Assembly (NCBI RefSeq): GCF_964275005.1
Contig: NC_092705.1
Span: 20,529,723-20,593,722, forward strand
Reading direction: 5' to 3'
DNA: 64,000 bases
DNA from: Diadema setosum
Lineage: Eukaryota; Echinodermata; Echinoidea; Diadematoida; Diadematidae
The translations under genes were made by a program, and so were the position numbers. Under the pieces are notes generated by a model that was not told where the DNA came from, made no database searches, and saw only the letters and a program-made list of their open reading frames with translations. Positions 12,181 through 24,700 of the stretch are shown here, in pieces. Every line of letters starts with the position of its first letter. Positions within the stretch are counted from its first letter, which is position 1.

Positions 12181-12265
12181 TACATGTACGGTACTTATCA
12201 TTCTCCAAATCTCTTTGATATTTAATATCAAAGAGATTTGGAGAATGATAAGTACCGTACATGTA
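12181..12265. repeat. Perfect 85-bp palindrome before the receptor gene
   Basis: Two 42-bp arms are exact inverted copies around a single T at 12223 (centre GATATTTAATATC). No mismatch is seen, which points to a recent origin or strong conservation. It sits about 480 bp before the receptor start codon. It is too short and uniform to carry a gene. Confidence 0.95.
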
Positions 12266-12269
12266 GTAG

Positions 12270-12743
12270 TACTAGTACAAACTTGTACTGATCCAACCCG
12301 GCAATGACGTAATGCTGCGCTCGCTCCATCATAAACCACCGGTAGTGTAGTGACTCGAGATAAAACTAGCTCCGCCCACTGATTTCACACATTCATTGAC
12401 GTACATCTCAACGTACGTAAATTGATATCTCTTGTGTGTAAATAACAACACGATACAGTGCACCCGCGCCCGCCCGCGACCGCGGCCCGAATTTTCCATT
12501 ACGGTCGTCATCGTCGCGTGTATTATGTAGCGTATTTCCGCATAGACCCAACCCACCCCGGACTCGTCTCTTGCCGGGTTAAGGATGGTACTTCGTCGGA
12601 CTCTGAGCCGTGTGCGATGACTAATTCAGCTGATCCCAAGTCTAATCTAGCCTGTAACTTTCCATGATTGATTGACAGTGGATTTAAAGAGACGTTTATT
12701 CCTGCTTAGACTCATACGTGGTGTTCGAATCGAAAGAGCAATC
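12270..12743 (+). promoter_or_regulatory. Putative receptor promoter and 5' UTR with CRE-like sites
   Basis: This stretch is clearly richer in CG dinucleotides than the surrounding DNA (for example 12455-12500) and ends at the receptor start codon. It contains TGACGTAA (12305-12312) and TGACGTAC (12397-12404), both CRE/ATF-like, and a GC-box-like CTCCGCCC (about 12370). A TATA box is not obvious. The transcription start cannot be located from sequence. Confidence 0.4.
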
Positions 12744-15700
12744 ATGACCTTACCAGCGACTACCGCCGGTACGACACCTCTGCCTATGGACCAGTGCCCT
12801 CTCTTTGATGGGGATCTTGTGAAGTGTGTAAGTATTGCAATCATGCTGTTTAAATTGTGTTAAATCAGGTTGGTCCTTGTATTTAGCGAAGGTCCCTGCA
12901 ATCCAGATGTATGTTGCCGACACAGTATATGTGCCTACCATTCATTGATTGTTATCACTGCACTGACATGCACTTAAAACAGCATGTTCCATATATTGCC
13001 ATAGAAAATGCAAATTGTCTGACAGTTTTTTGACATATCATAACAAATGCATGGGAAGCCACATAACTCACTCACCTCAGCTCAAGTGTTACCAAATGAC
13101 ACCAATGCAATATACATGGAAATAGGTTAGAAGTCCCCACCATACATTTGGATCGCCGGGACGGACCTTGATTTAACCCATTCAGAATGGTTCGATTTTG
13201 CTACAACACGCATTTCCCCATAGACAGCTGCCTCAGCTCAGTATACTCGCAGCTCGGGACTCGTCCTCAACGGGTTAATTTTTACTTTAAGTAGAGGTTC
13301 TACACTCCTCACATTATTGCAACTGATTGGCAAACCCTACATCAACATATGTTGTACAAATGTACGCACTGAATTAATCATGGGCATGCATACTCGGGCG
13401 GGATTTGAACCTACATTGTACTGTAGATGACCTCTGCCAGGCTCTGGATCACCGGACAGACATCATCCACCTGATCACTATACTACTAAACACTGATTAA
13501 TTCAGTGCTTTAGTATTTACATCGATGTAGTCGTAGAGCAATTTGTCAATCAGTTGCGATAAAAACAGCTCAACACAAGTATTTCATCAACTCCTCATTT
13601 TGTATTGGCATGAAGCACCCGGACCTGTCGGACTGGCAGCATAATCCTGCCTCACATTCACGGCTGGCTGCATGTACTAAAATTCCAAATTAAGTTTTGT
13701 AGTCCTGAGTGAATGAGAAGCTTTAGGCGTACTGGAGGTCCATGTTCATTGGGGGCCTGTGCTGGATGTCACGTTCTAAGTCAGTCTACCATCTGGTTTC
13801 TATGAACAGAGAGCTAGCACAGTGGGGAAAAAAAAGACAAAATCAAAAACTGGAACAACTTGCAGCAAAAAAAAAACCTTTTTTCCCCCCAAGCTATAGA
13901 TCTATAGTTTAATGCTTTTGCATTGTTTAGGTTTGGTATCGACTATCAATGCATGCATCAAAGCACAATCATTGTTTTCACTTTAATAGGGTTTGTCTTG
14001 CTTTGTTTATTAATATTTGGTGCAGTGCTGTACAACGTATGATTATCATTAGACTGAGAGTTTGTAGGATCCAGGAGAAATTACTCTCTGTCTAGCCAAC
14101 GGGTGTTGATCAGCGTAACAAGATGTGTCTGTTTATGCCCTCTCATTTTTTTTAATTTTTTTTTTTTTTTGGGAGGGGGGTTATCTTTGCAAATTCTACA
14201 AGTCCGACCGGTGCTATAATTTGTGAAATGTAAGAAGATGCAAAAATGTTCAACTGTGATCCTGACATGAATGTGACGTGTTCACACGTACACAATGTAC
14301 ATTTCTCAATCCAATGCTGTACTCCATCAACTTAACTTGCTATTAATGTAATCATATCATATGGCATATATCCCATATACAACTTTGAAAGGTACAATAA
14401 TTACAGTACATGTATTCCCAATATCTCACAACTGCATCAGTGTAATAAAGATTTAGTGTGCTTGGCACATGTAATTTGCTCAGTATTTGAATGGCTCCGT
14501 GAACAAAATTGGTAAGATTCCTTGAAGAATGCCTAATTTGATTTATGGCTACTAGCTCCCACCCTAAAATTATACTTATATTTTGTTAATTTTGAATCTA
14601 TTTGGCCACCACTTCAGCTCAATAACAAAGCTACAAGGCAAGTTGTGTCTGGTGATTTAAGTCATGCTTGGGACATTGTTTTGTGTTTCATAGTAGTATC
14701 TACAGAGTAGCATTCTTTGTGTTTCATTCTGTTTTTCTCCTTCTTTGACTCCTTTTTTTTTACATGAAGAATACGATCTACGGTGTGAGAAAAGCCTTGG
14801 CATCTCTTTCCTTGGTTGGCTGGTGAGTTTATCTTTCAGCTCTTAAAGCATTGTCAAATTAGTCATATTATACTGTCTTAATTTGATCAAATTAATGTTC
14901 TACTGACTCAATTTGATTGTGTGTTAAGGTGCTTATAGTGTAATGATGTTTACTAACCGTAGTAACTAGTACGTCAGGCAAGTGTGTAAAATTTATCCAT
15001 CATATTAAAAAAAAAAGAATGTCCAAAGAATAGTGTACATTTATGTGATGATTTCCACAAATGCTAATTATAGTTATGACTACATGATTTAATTTTGAAA
15101 AGGGAGTTTTACTAAAAACTAAGATGTTATGCACAACTCGAAAACAAAATATTTTCCTTGATAATAAGAAAGCTTGTTTGACCTTGTCCCTACCTAGCAA
15201 CAACTAGGAGGGCAAGACCTCTGAAAGACCACTGAAAGACTATAAAAATTAGATCTCAAGATCTCAATAATCATTCACTGAACTTTCAGTAATCTCCAAG
15301 GTCCTTCATGATCCCTGAAAACTCAGGCTCCATCATAAATCCACACAAGCTATAAAGCTGGGGAGGTAATTGCAAATTATTCACATCGTGTTAAAGACAT
15401 CTTTTAACCCACGTGTGCTGTGAGTACCAATTGGCAAAGAAAACCCCATGGCGTAGTACACACTGTCCAAACTCCCTAGCACAAAAAGACTTAATCAGAT
15501 TATGTCATAAAACTCTGATATTACCTTTGAATTGATCCCTGTCAAATCCAATTTAGTTTATGGTCACTTCATTTTCATCTTTGAGAAGTCCTGATCAGAT
15601 AGTGAAAAAGAAACAAATGATCATCAATTCAATATATGCTTTCCTGACAAGGCCAAATATTTGTTTTTTTATTTTCTTTCTCCAGTATTTTCATGATCAC

Positions 15701-18700
15701 ACTTATCTGGCTGTTCAAGAAATATGAGCTCTTTGTGCAGAGACTTATCCTCTATCTTACGGTGGCGGCTTTCTTCGGCTCCATCTCAAAATTCATGGTA
15801 AGTGAGTTAGTCTTTTTAGAGCCTATCTTGTCACAAGAAAAATTTCAGTATACGAGTTATGATGTGTCGCACGACTGTTCACAGTAATTAGTAACAGCCG
15901 TCCATTGGTATCCATTCCTGAAGCTGTTGAACTGCAATAAAGCTGTCACTATGATTCTTCTTTGGAAGTCAAAATTGTTGAAGATTAGTGTTTCAAATGG
16001 TACATTTTGCCAGATGTGAATTTTGAGCATATGAAATGTGCGAATGTATCATTGTCATAGTTTATTATTATTTTATAATGTTTGTACAACTTGTATGAAG
16101 GGGCCTGATGATATCTCGAAAATTTCCAAATTTGGACCGTCGATAATTTATTTGGGCAATTCCGCAGTTAGGTGGACATGACATGGATAAATGAAATGTA
16201 CCTCTTTATCTTACTCTTTAATTTAGGTACCAACTAATGCCATGGATGTTCACCAATCATTAAGGTCTTTCAAATTCAGTATATTTTATTTTTCGTATTA
16301 ATTGATTTCGCGAGATCTAAAACCATCATTTAAAATGTACATGTGGGACTGGGGATGCTGAAATTCACTTAAATGCAAATTACAGTGGGTTCCTTTGAAA
16401 TTTTTTTCTCAAAGTTTTGCTAATGGGTAAAAGATGAATACATTTAAATACTCCAGAAGTCATGTGACATTTTGTCAATTACAAAAGGGTGAAATGACCT
16501 GCGGAATTACTCCGGACAAATGTAACGTTACTAACCGTAACGTTACTAACCATGCTTTTGGGGGTCTAGCTAAAAAATAATTGGTCGAACTGCTAAAAAA
16601 ATTTGTGTGAACATTTGTCATGATGCAATAATTAAAATTAATGCAACACTTTGTTTGAAGTGACTTGAATTTTTGCACACTTTTTGTTACGAGACATTGA
16701 TTTTTTTGTCATGTCCTTTTTTCGTAACGTTACTAACCTGCCCTTTAAGTTGCCATGGCAATTCTAATATTTATTGGATTGTATTCATTCTTTTCTGTAT
16801 CATAAACCTGGGAAGGATGAACATGTTTTTGACATAATTTTGACTTGAAAAGAATAAATGGTAATTTAGTAGTAAAAACAAATATCTGAATTTGTTCAAA
16901 TGTAACGTTACTAACCGCGGAATTGCCCATTTAATGAAGACAGACAATTATATTCACTTCATACAGGAATCTTCATGTTTGTCAAGGGTATTGAGCTGTC
17001 TCAAGAACTGTGTGTATGTTCATTAAACATTAGTCCACACAATCTAATTGTGTATTAAAGTACATTGTAGGATTGTGTGGTCAATCATGCACAGCAGCAG
17101 TAGCAACCAATTGTATTCTCTGGAAAGATGTGTTGCCAACTTACTGCTCACAGAGGTTTGTTTGTTTGTTTGTTTGTTTTGTTTTGTTTTTGTTTTGTGT
17201 GTGTGTGTGTGTCACAGGTTTTACTTAGAAACCTGGCCCAGTTCGGGTTTAGTTTATAAACAGGACATTTACTTCATACAACAATAGATTAATAAGCAGA
17301 AATCAATATGAGTTTGACCGACTTTATTACAGTGTAGGTTTAGGGTCAATCAACTAAACCTTCAAATGGACGGTGTTACAATATAGGCAACAAGACTTTA
17401 CAATGCACTAAAGATGCAGTCAATATAATTGTGCTTAACAATAAGTAACAACCTATACAGCGTGTCAGTAACAGGACAAGGTATCCTAACATTAACAATT
17501 TGTCAACTTCAAGTAAGTCAAGAGACTGATTAATTATAATCAATGAAAGGTCGATTATGTGGATTATCGGCGGGTCTTGTAGGGCGCGTCCTTTCCCTCA
17601 GGCAGAGAGTGTGCCTTCAGCGTGGGATTGCAGTAGATGGGGTCCACTACCAGCTGGAAGGGGGGCCTGGTGTTAAGGAGCAGGATCGTCTGTATTAGGG
17701 GTATGACAGTTGGCTGTATGAGAGCAGCCACAGGACCAATTTTGTGTATCTTATCTGGCCGATGTCACAACAAGCTCTCCCTTTATTTACTAATGAGTCA
17801 GCAGTTTAACCTGATTCCAAGTATTCAAGATAGTGGAGGTTAATTGCCAAAATGTACTTCTCATTATTGCTCATAATATTCCATATCTTTAACACCAATA
17901 TGCAATAACTTTAACTATCCGATTCATACAAATGTATGACATAACTGTGTGGGATGGAAAACTGAATATGATTGTATTATAATCCTATAGTTTTATATAA
18001 ACAGCTTATCAAGGATAGAATTATATGATCACCTAAAACTAATCACACAAACATTCATATTTCCTTTTTGATATTAACATTGATTCTGGGTGTACTCATA
18101 ATTTCATTCCATAGAATTAGAACTGAATAATTCCATAACCCATCAATTAATCCTAATCTTGAACTGAACTCAGTCTTGTATAAACATGAGCTTCATCACA
18201 GTGAAATATGAAATGTATCCAACTAATACATTAAGTCATAACTAATCTATTGTGTCAATTCACGATTGAACCTTTCAATATCAGATGAGAAGCTAATTGT
18301 TCTGACTCAGGTAAGCGTCAATATATGCTATACAAATTCTAAACGGCGATATAATTTATGTTATACCTAATCACTGTTTACGATAATAAACTTATAAAGG
18401 TTGGGATTTGATACTTAACAAAAATAAACAATAATACAATATCCATTTCAATCTATAATTTCCTTTAACAGCTTCTACTACAACTGAATCGCGACATTCA
18501 ATGCGAAGGCGATAACACATATGTTTTTGTGTGTTACTCTTTCTCCTACAGTGTATGAGCTTGGCAATCTACCTAATTAACACAGCAACATGGTTATATA
18601 CAATTGTGGTGACTTTGCAATAAGGAATGTTCAGTATATAGGCTTTCAGATCCACCTGAAGGGGTGCTAGCACATATCTTATTAATAGTTGTCATATGTA

Positions 18701-21700
18701 GAGGGATAATATTACCCAAGATTCAATTCGAGTAAACCTCCTAGCTCTTGGCTTTGTCAAAGGAGACAAATAGCAATATCCACTCATGCTAATATTAGAT
18801 AACAACTCAAATATAAACGCGAACAATATCATCATATGTGCTGGTAAGCCATACTGAGCGTTAATTGCAGAGTCATATACATCAATCATCATCTTTAATC
18901 CAATTATTAGTGTGCATTCATAATACTCCAGAATACTGGGCACATACTTTGGACAATTAACGGTAAACTAACACAAAACATCTAAGTCATATACATTGGA
19001 TGTACTCTTTAAGATTGAGTGACAAAGAGAAGTAAGAAGGAGGAGAAGAAGAAGAAGAAGAAGAAGAAGGAAAAGGAGGATGAGGAGGAAGAAAGTATAT
19101 GAAAGAGATACTTGCAGATAGTAATAAGAAGAAGAAGAAGAAGGAAAGGGAGGATGAGGAGGAAGAAAGTATATGAAAGAGATACTTGCAGATAATAAGA
19201 AGAGAAGAGCACAGAAACATGATATAGAAATATTCTAAAACTCATACAACATAATTATAAACATAATCATGTGGACATTATAATCAGCAAATAATGAGGA
19301 ATCATGTTAGCTTTACTATACCTGCATTGGGGATATGACATTTAGCTGTATGAGAGTAGCCACAGTACCAATTTTGTGCGTCTTATCTGGCCGATTATGG
19401 AACGCCATAAATGATCAGAGGTTTCGAGCTGTGCGTGCAGAGATAAAACCACAGATCAGAGGTTTAAAACCACTGATCATGGTTTCAAGCTGTGTGTGCA
19501 GAGTTATAACTACTGATCAGAGGTTTTGCTTTGCTCGTATACAGAGTTAGAAACCTCTGCTCAGTAGTTTTTACTTAAGAAAAAACTCTGATCAGTGGTT
19601 TAAAACCACTGATCAGTGTTTCCCTGACTTTTGCAACATATGACCTTCCATAGCCAATATCATAATGAGCTCTCACCGAGAGAGTAAAAATCTCTCCCCA
19701 ATACAGGCTCACTACTAGAGACTCCAACCTCAATCACCTTCTGATCTGGAGATTCTCCCACCTGAAACCCCTAGCAAACGGGAGACTCCAACTTGATGTG
19801 CGCTTTGCGCACATCACGAGCGCAAAGTCCCTTGCGGTCTAGGGTTCTAGATACTCTCTCATGCTATCTATGGCTTATTTTTCAACATAAAATGAAATTA
19901 AATAAGAAATCATTTCAAGCAGGAGAAATTAAATCTCAAGTGGTAAAACAAAAACAAATCTCAAACGGGACGTTCTGCAAAAATGGTCTTTCGAAGGGAG
20001 ATCTCCCATCGAAAGCGGGAGAGTTGGAGTCTCTGCACTACCGAATTCTTATCTCTTTTGTCCCATTCATCTGAACAGATTCTTAAAGGTGCATGGTCCC
20101 GGTGTTTTAGCCAAATGCGTACACGGGCCCACGGCGCAAGTTTCCTATAGAGGCCTACACTATCGACTCCTCTTTAGCGCTCATGCTTTGGCCCACTTCC
20201 CCTAGTCCGAAGAAGTCCGATCCACTGTAGTCAGTGGTCCGATCACAGTTTTTTTCTTTTTTGATGTCATAATAACAAGCACATATGCACGCACCCTGGC
20301 ATTACTACAGACTGCACGATGCGCAGAGAAGACAACGAAGGCAACGTTACTTAGCAACACCTACGCACTTTACTCTTGATGACAGCTCAACTTCGGTAAT
20401 CTTCATATCAATGCTAACGGTGATCGGCAGTATCATCAACAGCGCCCTCTGCACTACCGGGACTATGCCCCTTTAATTTGTAAACTGGCTAAAGGACAGG
20501 GGTTTACACTTACATAGAAATACAATGACAGTCTATCTTTGACCAAGGAACCTTGGAACTGTAGTTCTTTGTTTTTCTGATGTACAGCTGTATGCTAACC
20601 TCTCTGTCATTGCTCACTACAGGAAAGCCCTCGTGAAGATAGCGCTGTGTGCAACTTTGAAGCGTGGTGGACGTCATTTTGGGGTGAGCTACAATTTTGT
20701 AGTTACAGGTTGTATCATTACTTGTGTGTCATGTGCAAATGGTCAACACGATGTACAGATGACTGTATGCTAGAGAGATCTCTTTTTGTCCCCGCCGAAC
20801 GAGTTCGAGCAGGGGACTATGAAACGGGCTCCGTACGTGTGTGTGTCCGTGTGTCCGTCCGTCCGTCCGTGTGTCCGTCCGTCCGTGTGTGCGTCCGTGT
20901 GTGATCAAAATCTTCAATTTGCTACTTCTCTGTCATTTATGAGCCAATTTTGATTCTGTTTGCTTTATATGATAGCACTACATGGGAGCTTTGAAACTTC
21001 TACACAGTATTTCAGTCGTGACCTTTGACCTTGACCTTTGACCTATATTGTACATTTTGCTACAAAATGCTACTCCTTCGCCATTTCTAACCCGATTTCG
21101 ATTCCGTTTGCTTTATATGATGGCACTAGGTGAGGGCTTCAAAACTTCTACACAGAATTTTGACCTTTGACTTCTTTGACCTTTGACCTTGATTTTTGAC
21201 CTATATTGTACATTTTGCTACAAAATGCTACTCCTTCGCCATTTCTAACCCGATTTCGATTCCGTTTGCTTTATGTGATGGCACTAGGTGAGGGCTTCAA
21301 AACTGCTACACAGAATTTTGACCTTTGCCTTCTTTGACCTTTGACCTTGATTTTTGACCTATATTGTACATTTTGCTACAAAATCCTACTCCTTCACCAT
21401 TTCTAACCCGATTTCGATTCTGTTTGCTTAATGTGATGGCACTAGGTGAGGGCTTCAAAACTTCTACACAGAATTTTGACCTTTGCCTTCTTTGACCTTT
21501 GACCTTGATTTTTGACCTATATTGTACATTTTGCTACAAAATGCTACTCCTTCGCCATTTCTAACCCGATTTCGATTCCGTTTGCTTTATGTGATGGCAC
21601 TAGGTGAGGGCTTCAAAACTTCTACACAGAATTTTGACCTTTGCCTTCTTTGACCTTTGACCTTGATTTTTGACCTGTATTGTACATTGGCTACAAAATG

Positions 21701-24700
21701 CTACTCCTTCGCCATTTCTAACCCGATTTCGATTCCGTTTGCTTTATGTGATGGCACTAGGTGAGGGCTTCAAAACTTTACACAGAATTTTGACCTTTGA
21801 CTTCTTTGACCTTTGACCTTGATTTTTGACCTGTATTGTACATTGGCTATAAAATGCTACTCCTTCGCCATTTCTAACCCGATTTCGATTCCGTTTGCTT
21901 TATGTGATGGCACTAGGTGAGGGCTTCAAAACTTTTACACAGAATTTTGACCTTTGACTTCTTTGACCTTTGACCTTGATTTTTTACCTATATTGCACAT
22001 TTTGCTACAAAATGCTACTTCCGGCGGAGACATATATTATGCACCGCGTAATTTCTACTTTTCCTTGTTCATTCTATTTTCTTTGTCAGCATATGTGTTT
22101 GTGTGTATGTGGTGAAATTGGAGTTGGTGTTGGATTTGTCATGCAGATAAAGGGAAACATAATGCACATACAGTAGTCATGTTCATATTTTTCCAAGCTA
22201 GACAGAACTTCCTATAAATGTTGAATTTGATTTGAACAATTAGGGTATGTAGAACAACCATGATTCAGCATGTTAGTGGTGTTAAAGCATTAAATTATGG
22301 TAAGAAGAAAATGCATAGGGCTGTTTTTGCTTTCCCCACACAATTGATTTATAGGTTGTCAATGCAAAAGTTTGAAAAAAAAGTCCTAAAAACTCTGTAA
22401 ACAAGAAAGGTATATAGTCAAAGTCATCATTATTTTTTATGCGAACCTTTCTTGTTATTTTCACTCCAGACTGGGTCACATTGCTATGGGTCAGCTGTAT
22501 CACCTTCAATCTGTATCTTATTATCATTTGGATGATGAACACAGAGAAGAAAGAAATGTGAGTATGACTAATTATTTTTAGATCAATTATTGGCCTCTTA
22601 GGCTATTGTCAATCCCTGATTCTTTTGCATGCCTTGCACACTTTGTTTGTTGGTGTGTGTGTTTTTTTTTTAATAAAGCATGAGTTGAATGTGTAGATCT
22701 ATACAAGCCTGTACATCAACAGACAATGTATTTATGATTTGAAACTGATAGCACTTCCATTGTCAGTTATTATGGAGAAAAAGCGTAATATTTTAAATGA
22801 AATAATTGCGGTTAGTACCAAGCTTCATGTGAAACAGAAACTATTTACATAATGTACTACAGCTAGATTTCCTAGGATATCATAATTGATATACATTTCA
22901 TTACAGTCATATGATAAGCTCATCATACAAGTTTTCCATTTTTAATCTAACCATCTGTGTTAGATGACTATTCACTATAGTTTTGTTTTGTTGTTTTAGG
23001 AAACTCCCCTTTGTTTAAAAATGTTGTTTATTGAATAGTTTCATGTGAAACAGAAACTATTTACCGCAGCTAGATTTTCTGCCGTAGAGGAAATCATAAT
23101 TGATATAAATTTGATTACATTGTACATGTGGTAAGTTCACCGTACAAGTTTTCCTCATTAAATCTACCCTGCAGTTTTAGGAGACTGTCCAATATAGTGC
23201 TTTTTGCTGGAAACTCCTCCATCTCTTGTGGATTACAAAAAGGTCTTTGATCTTGTTGACAGACCTGAGTCCCATTTTATCAAAAGATAAAATTGATTTT
23301 AAATTTCCTTACCACACAGTCTGCCATAGACTTACAGTTGAAATCAACTTTATAATCAATTTTAACTCTTCATAAAACAGGGCCCTGTATTCATTTTGGT
23401 GTGTTGTTGACTTCATTGTAATTCAAAAGCGTAGTTGTTTTTTTTCACTCTTGAAAGTTTTTTTTTTTTAATTTTAAATGACGTGAGCATGAGAATTTTC
23501 ACAGACATCACAACTGTTACTGTGTTAGTATGTTTCAGTTTTAAGTGATTGAAATGGATCTTTCTGCTTGATATTGCAGACAGTGCATATTTTTGATCCT
23601 AGATGATTGAATCAGGTGAATATCATCAATACTTGATTTGGTCGTGCACAGGTGGACTCAAATCATTGTCATCTTTTGACTAACCCATTGAGTGCATCAA
23701 GTGCCCATAGGCACAGAAAACCCCATAGCATTGTACACACTGTCAAAAGTCCATGACACAGAAAGGGTTAATCATAAAGTTGGTGATGTCTTTCTTGTTT
23801 CCTGTCATCCAGCATATATCACATCGTGACATGGGGCATTTCACTGCTGATGGCGTGTCTCCCTCTAATCGGTGACCGCTACGGTCCGGCAGGAGCATGG
23901 TGGTGAGTAATAATCTTCAGAGAAAGGAACCAACATGCGTTGCTATTGATCAATAAATGTATTTATAATCTTATATTCAAGTGAATGGCCATGTTTCATG
24001 GAACAAATTTATGTCTCATATTCTGTACATGTCTCTTACACATCAGTTGTCAGAGATTTCATTGCACTCACATGAAGATGGAGATACATGTACTTGTCAT
24101 TTCATCTCATCTTTGCACGTTGAAATGATTTATGCAGTGATATTAAAGTTGACCTCACAAGGAAAATGCTGGCAATCTAATGAATGATGAAAAAAAAAAT
24201 AATAAATCATCAAGAAATTATAAAAAGTAATCATGTTCTTCAACAGGGAACCTGTGTTATGGTGCAATAGGAGATTTACATTCTATAGTCTTCTTTGGTT
24301 TGATTGTTTTTGTTTTGTTTTATGAGATCATGGTTCAGCATATTTTTGTATCTATTTTGTGCATAAAACATATCTTGTATTTTTTCATGAATTTGTGGAA
24401 AGAAATAGCATCATCTGTTTGACAAAATGTACATATGTAGGGTGTTTATGGGAGATAGAGGGGTGGAGAAGGTGAGATAATCTTTTTTTTTTTAATGCAA
24501 TTTTTGCTCAACATGATCAACAGAGCCAGTGGAGAGCTGGGAAGAAAATTGTTCTTTGACATCTCATGTATCCTTTTTCTTTCCATATTTTTCTCTTTAT
24601 AGTTGGATTAAAGATGAATACCCTGTGTGGCGATTCTTCATGTAAGTATATGTACAGGCAACTCCTGGTATAACAAAGTCCTTGTGACTAGCATTTTTCT

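Noticed and set aside
12672-12863. Receptor start at TTG 12672
   Set aside because: In frame with the receptor, but TTG is not a normal start in animals; ATG at 12744 is the first proper start.
18692-18943. 83-codon minus-strand frame of mixed composition
   Set aside because: It reads like a membrane segment but has no fitting splice sites linking it to the exon-like piece at 17564-17689, and it sits in very AT-rich DNA where hydrophobic frames are common.
17690-19395. Direct repeats as the ends of an LTR element
   Set aside because: The repeats are only ~75-90 bp, lack TG...CA ends and target duplications, and the 1.6 kb between them has no gag or pol-like coding.
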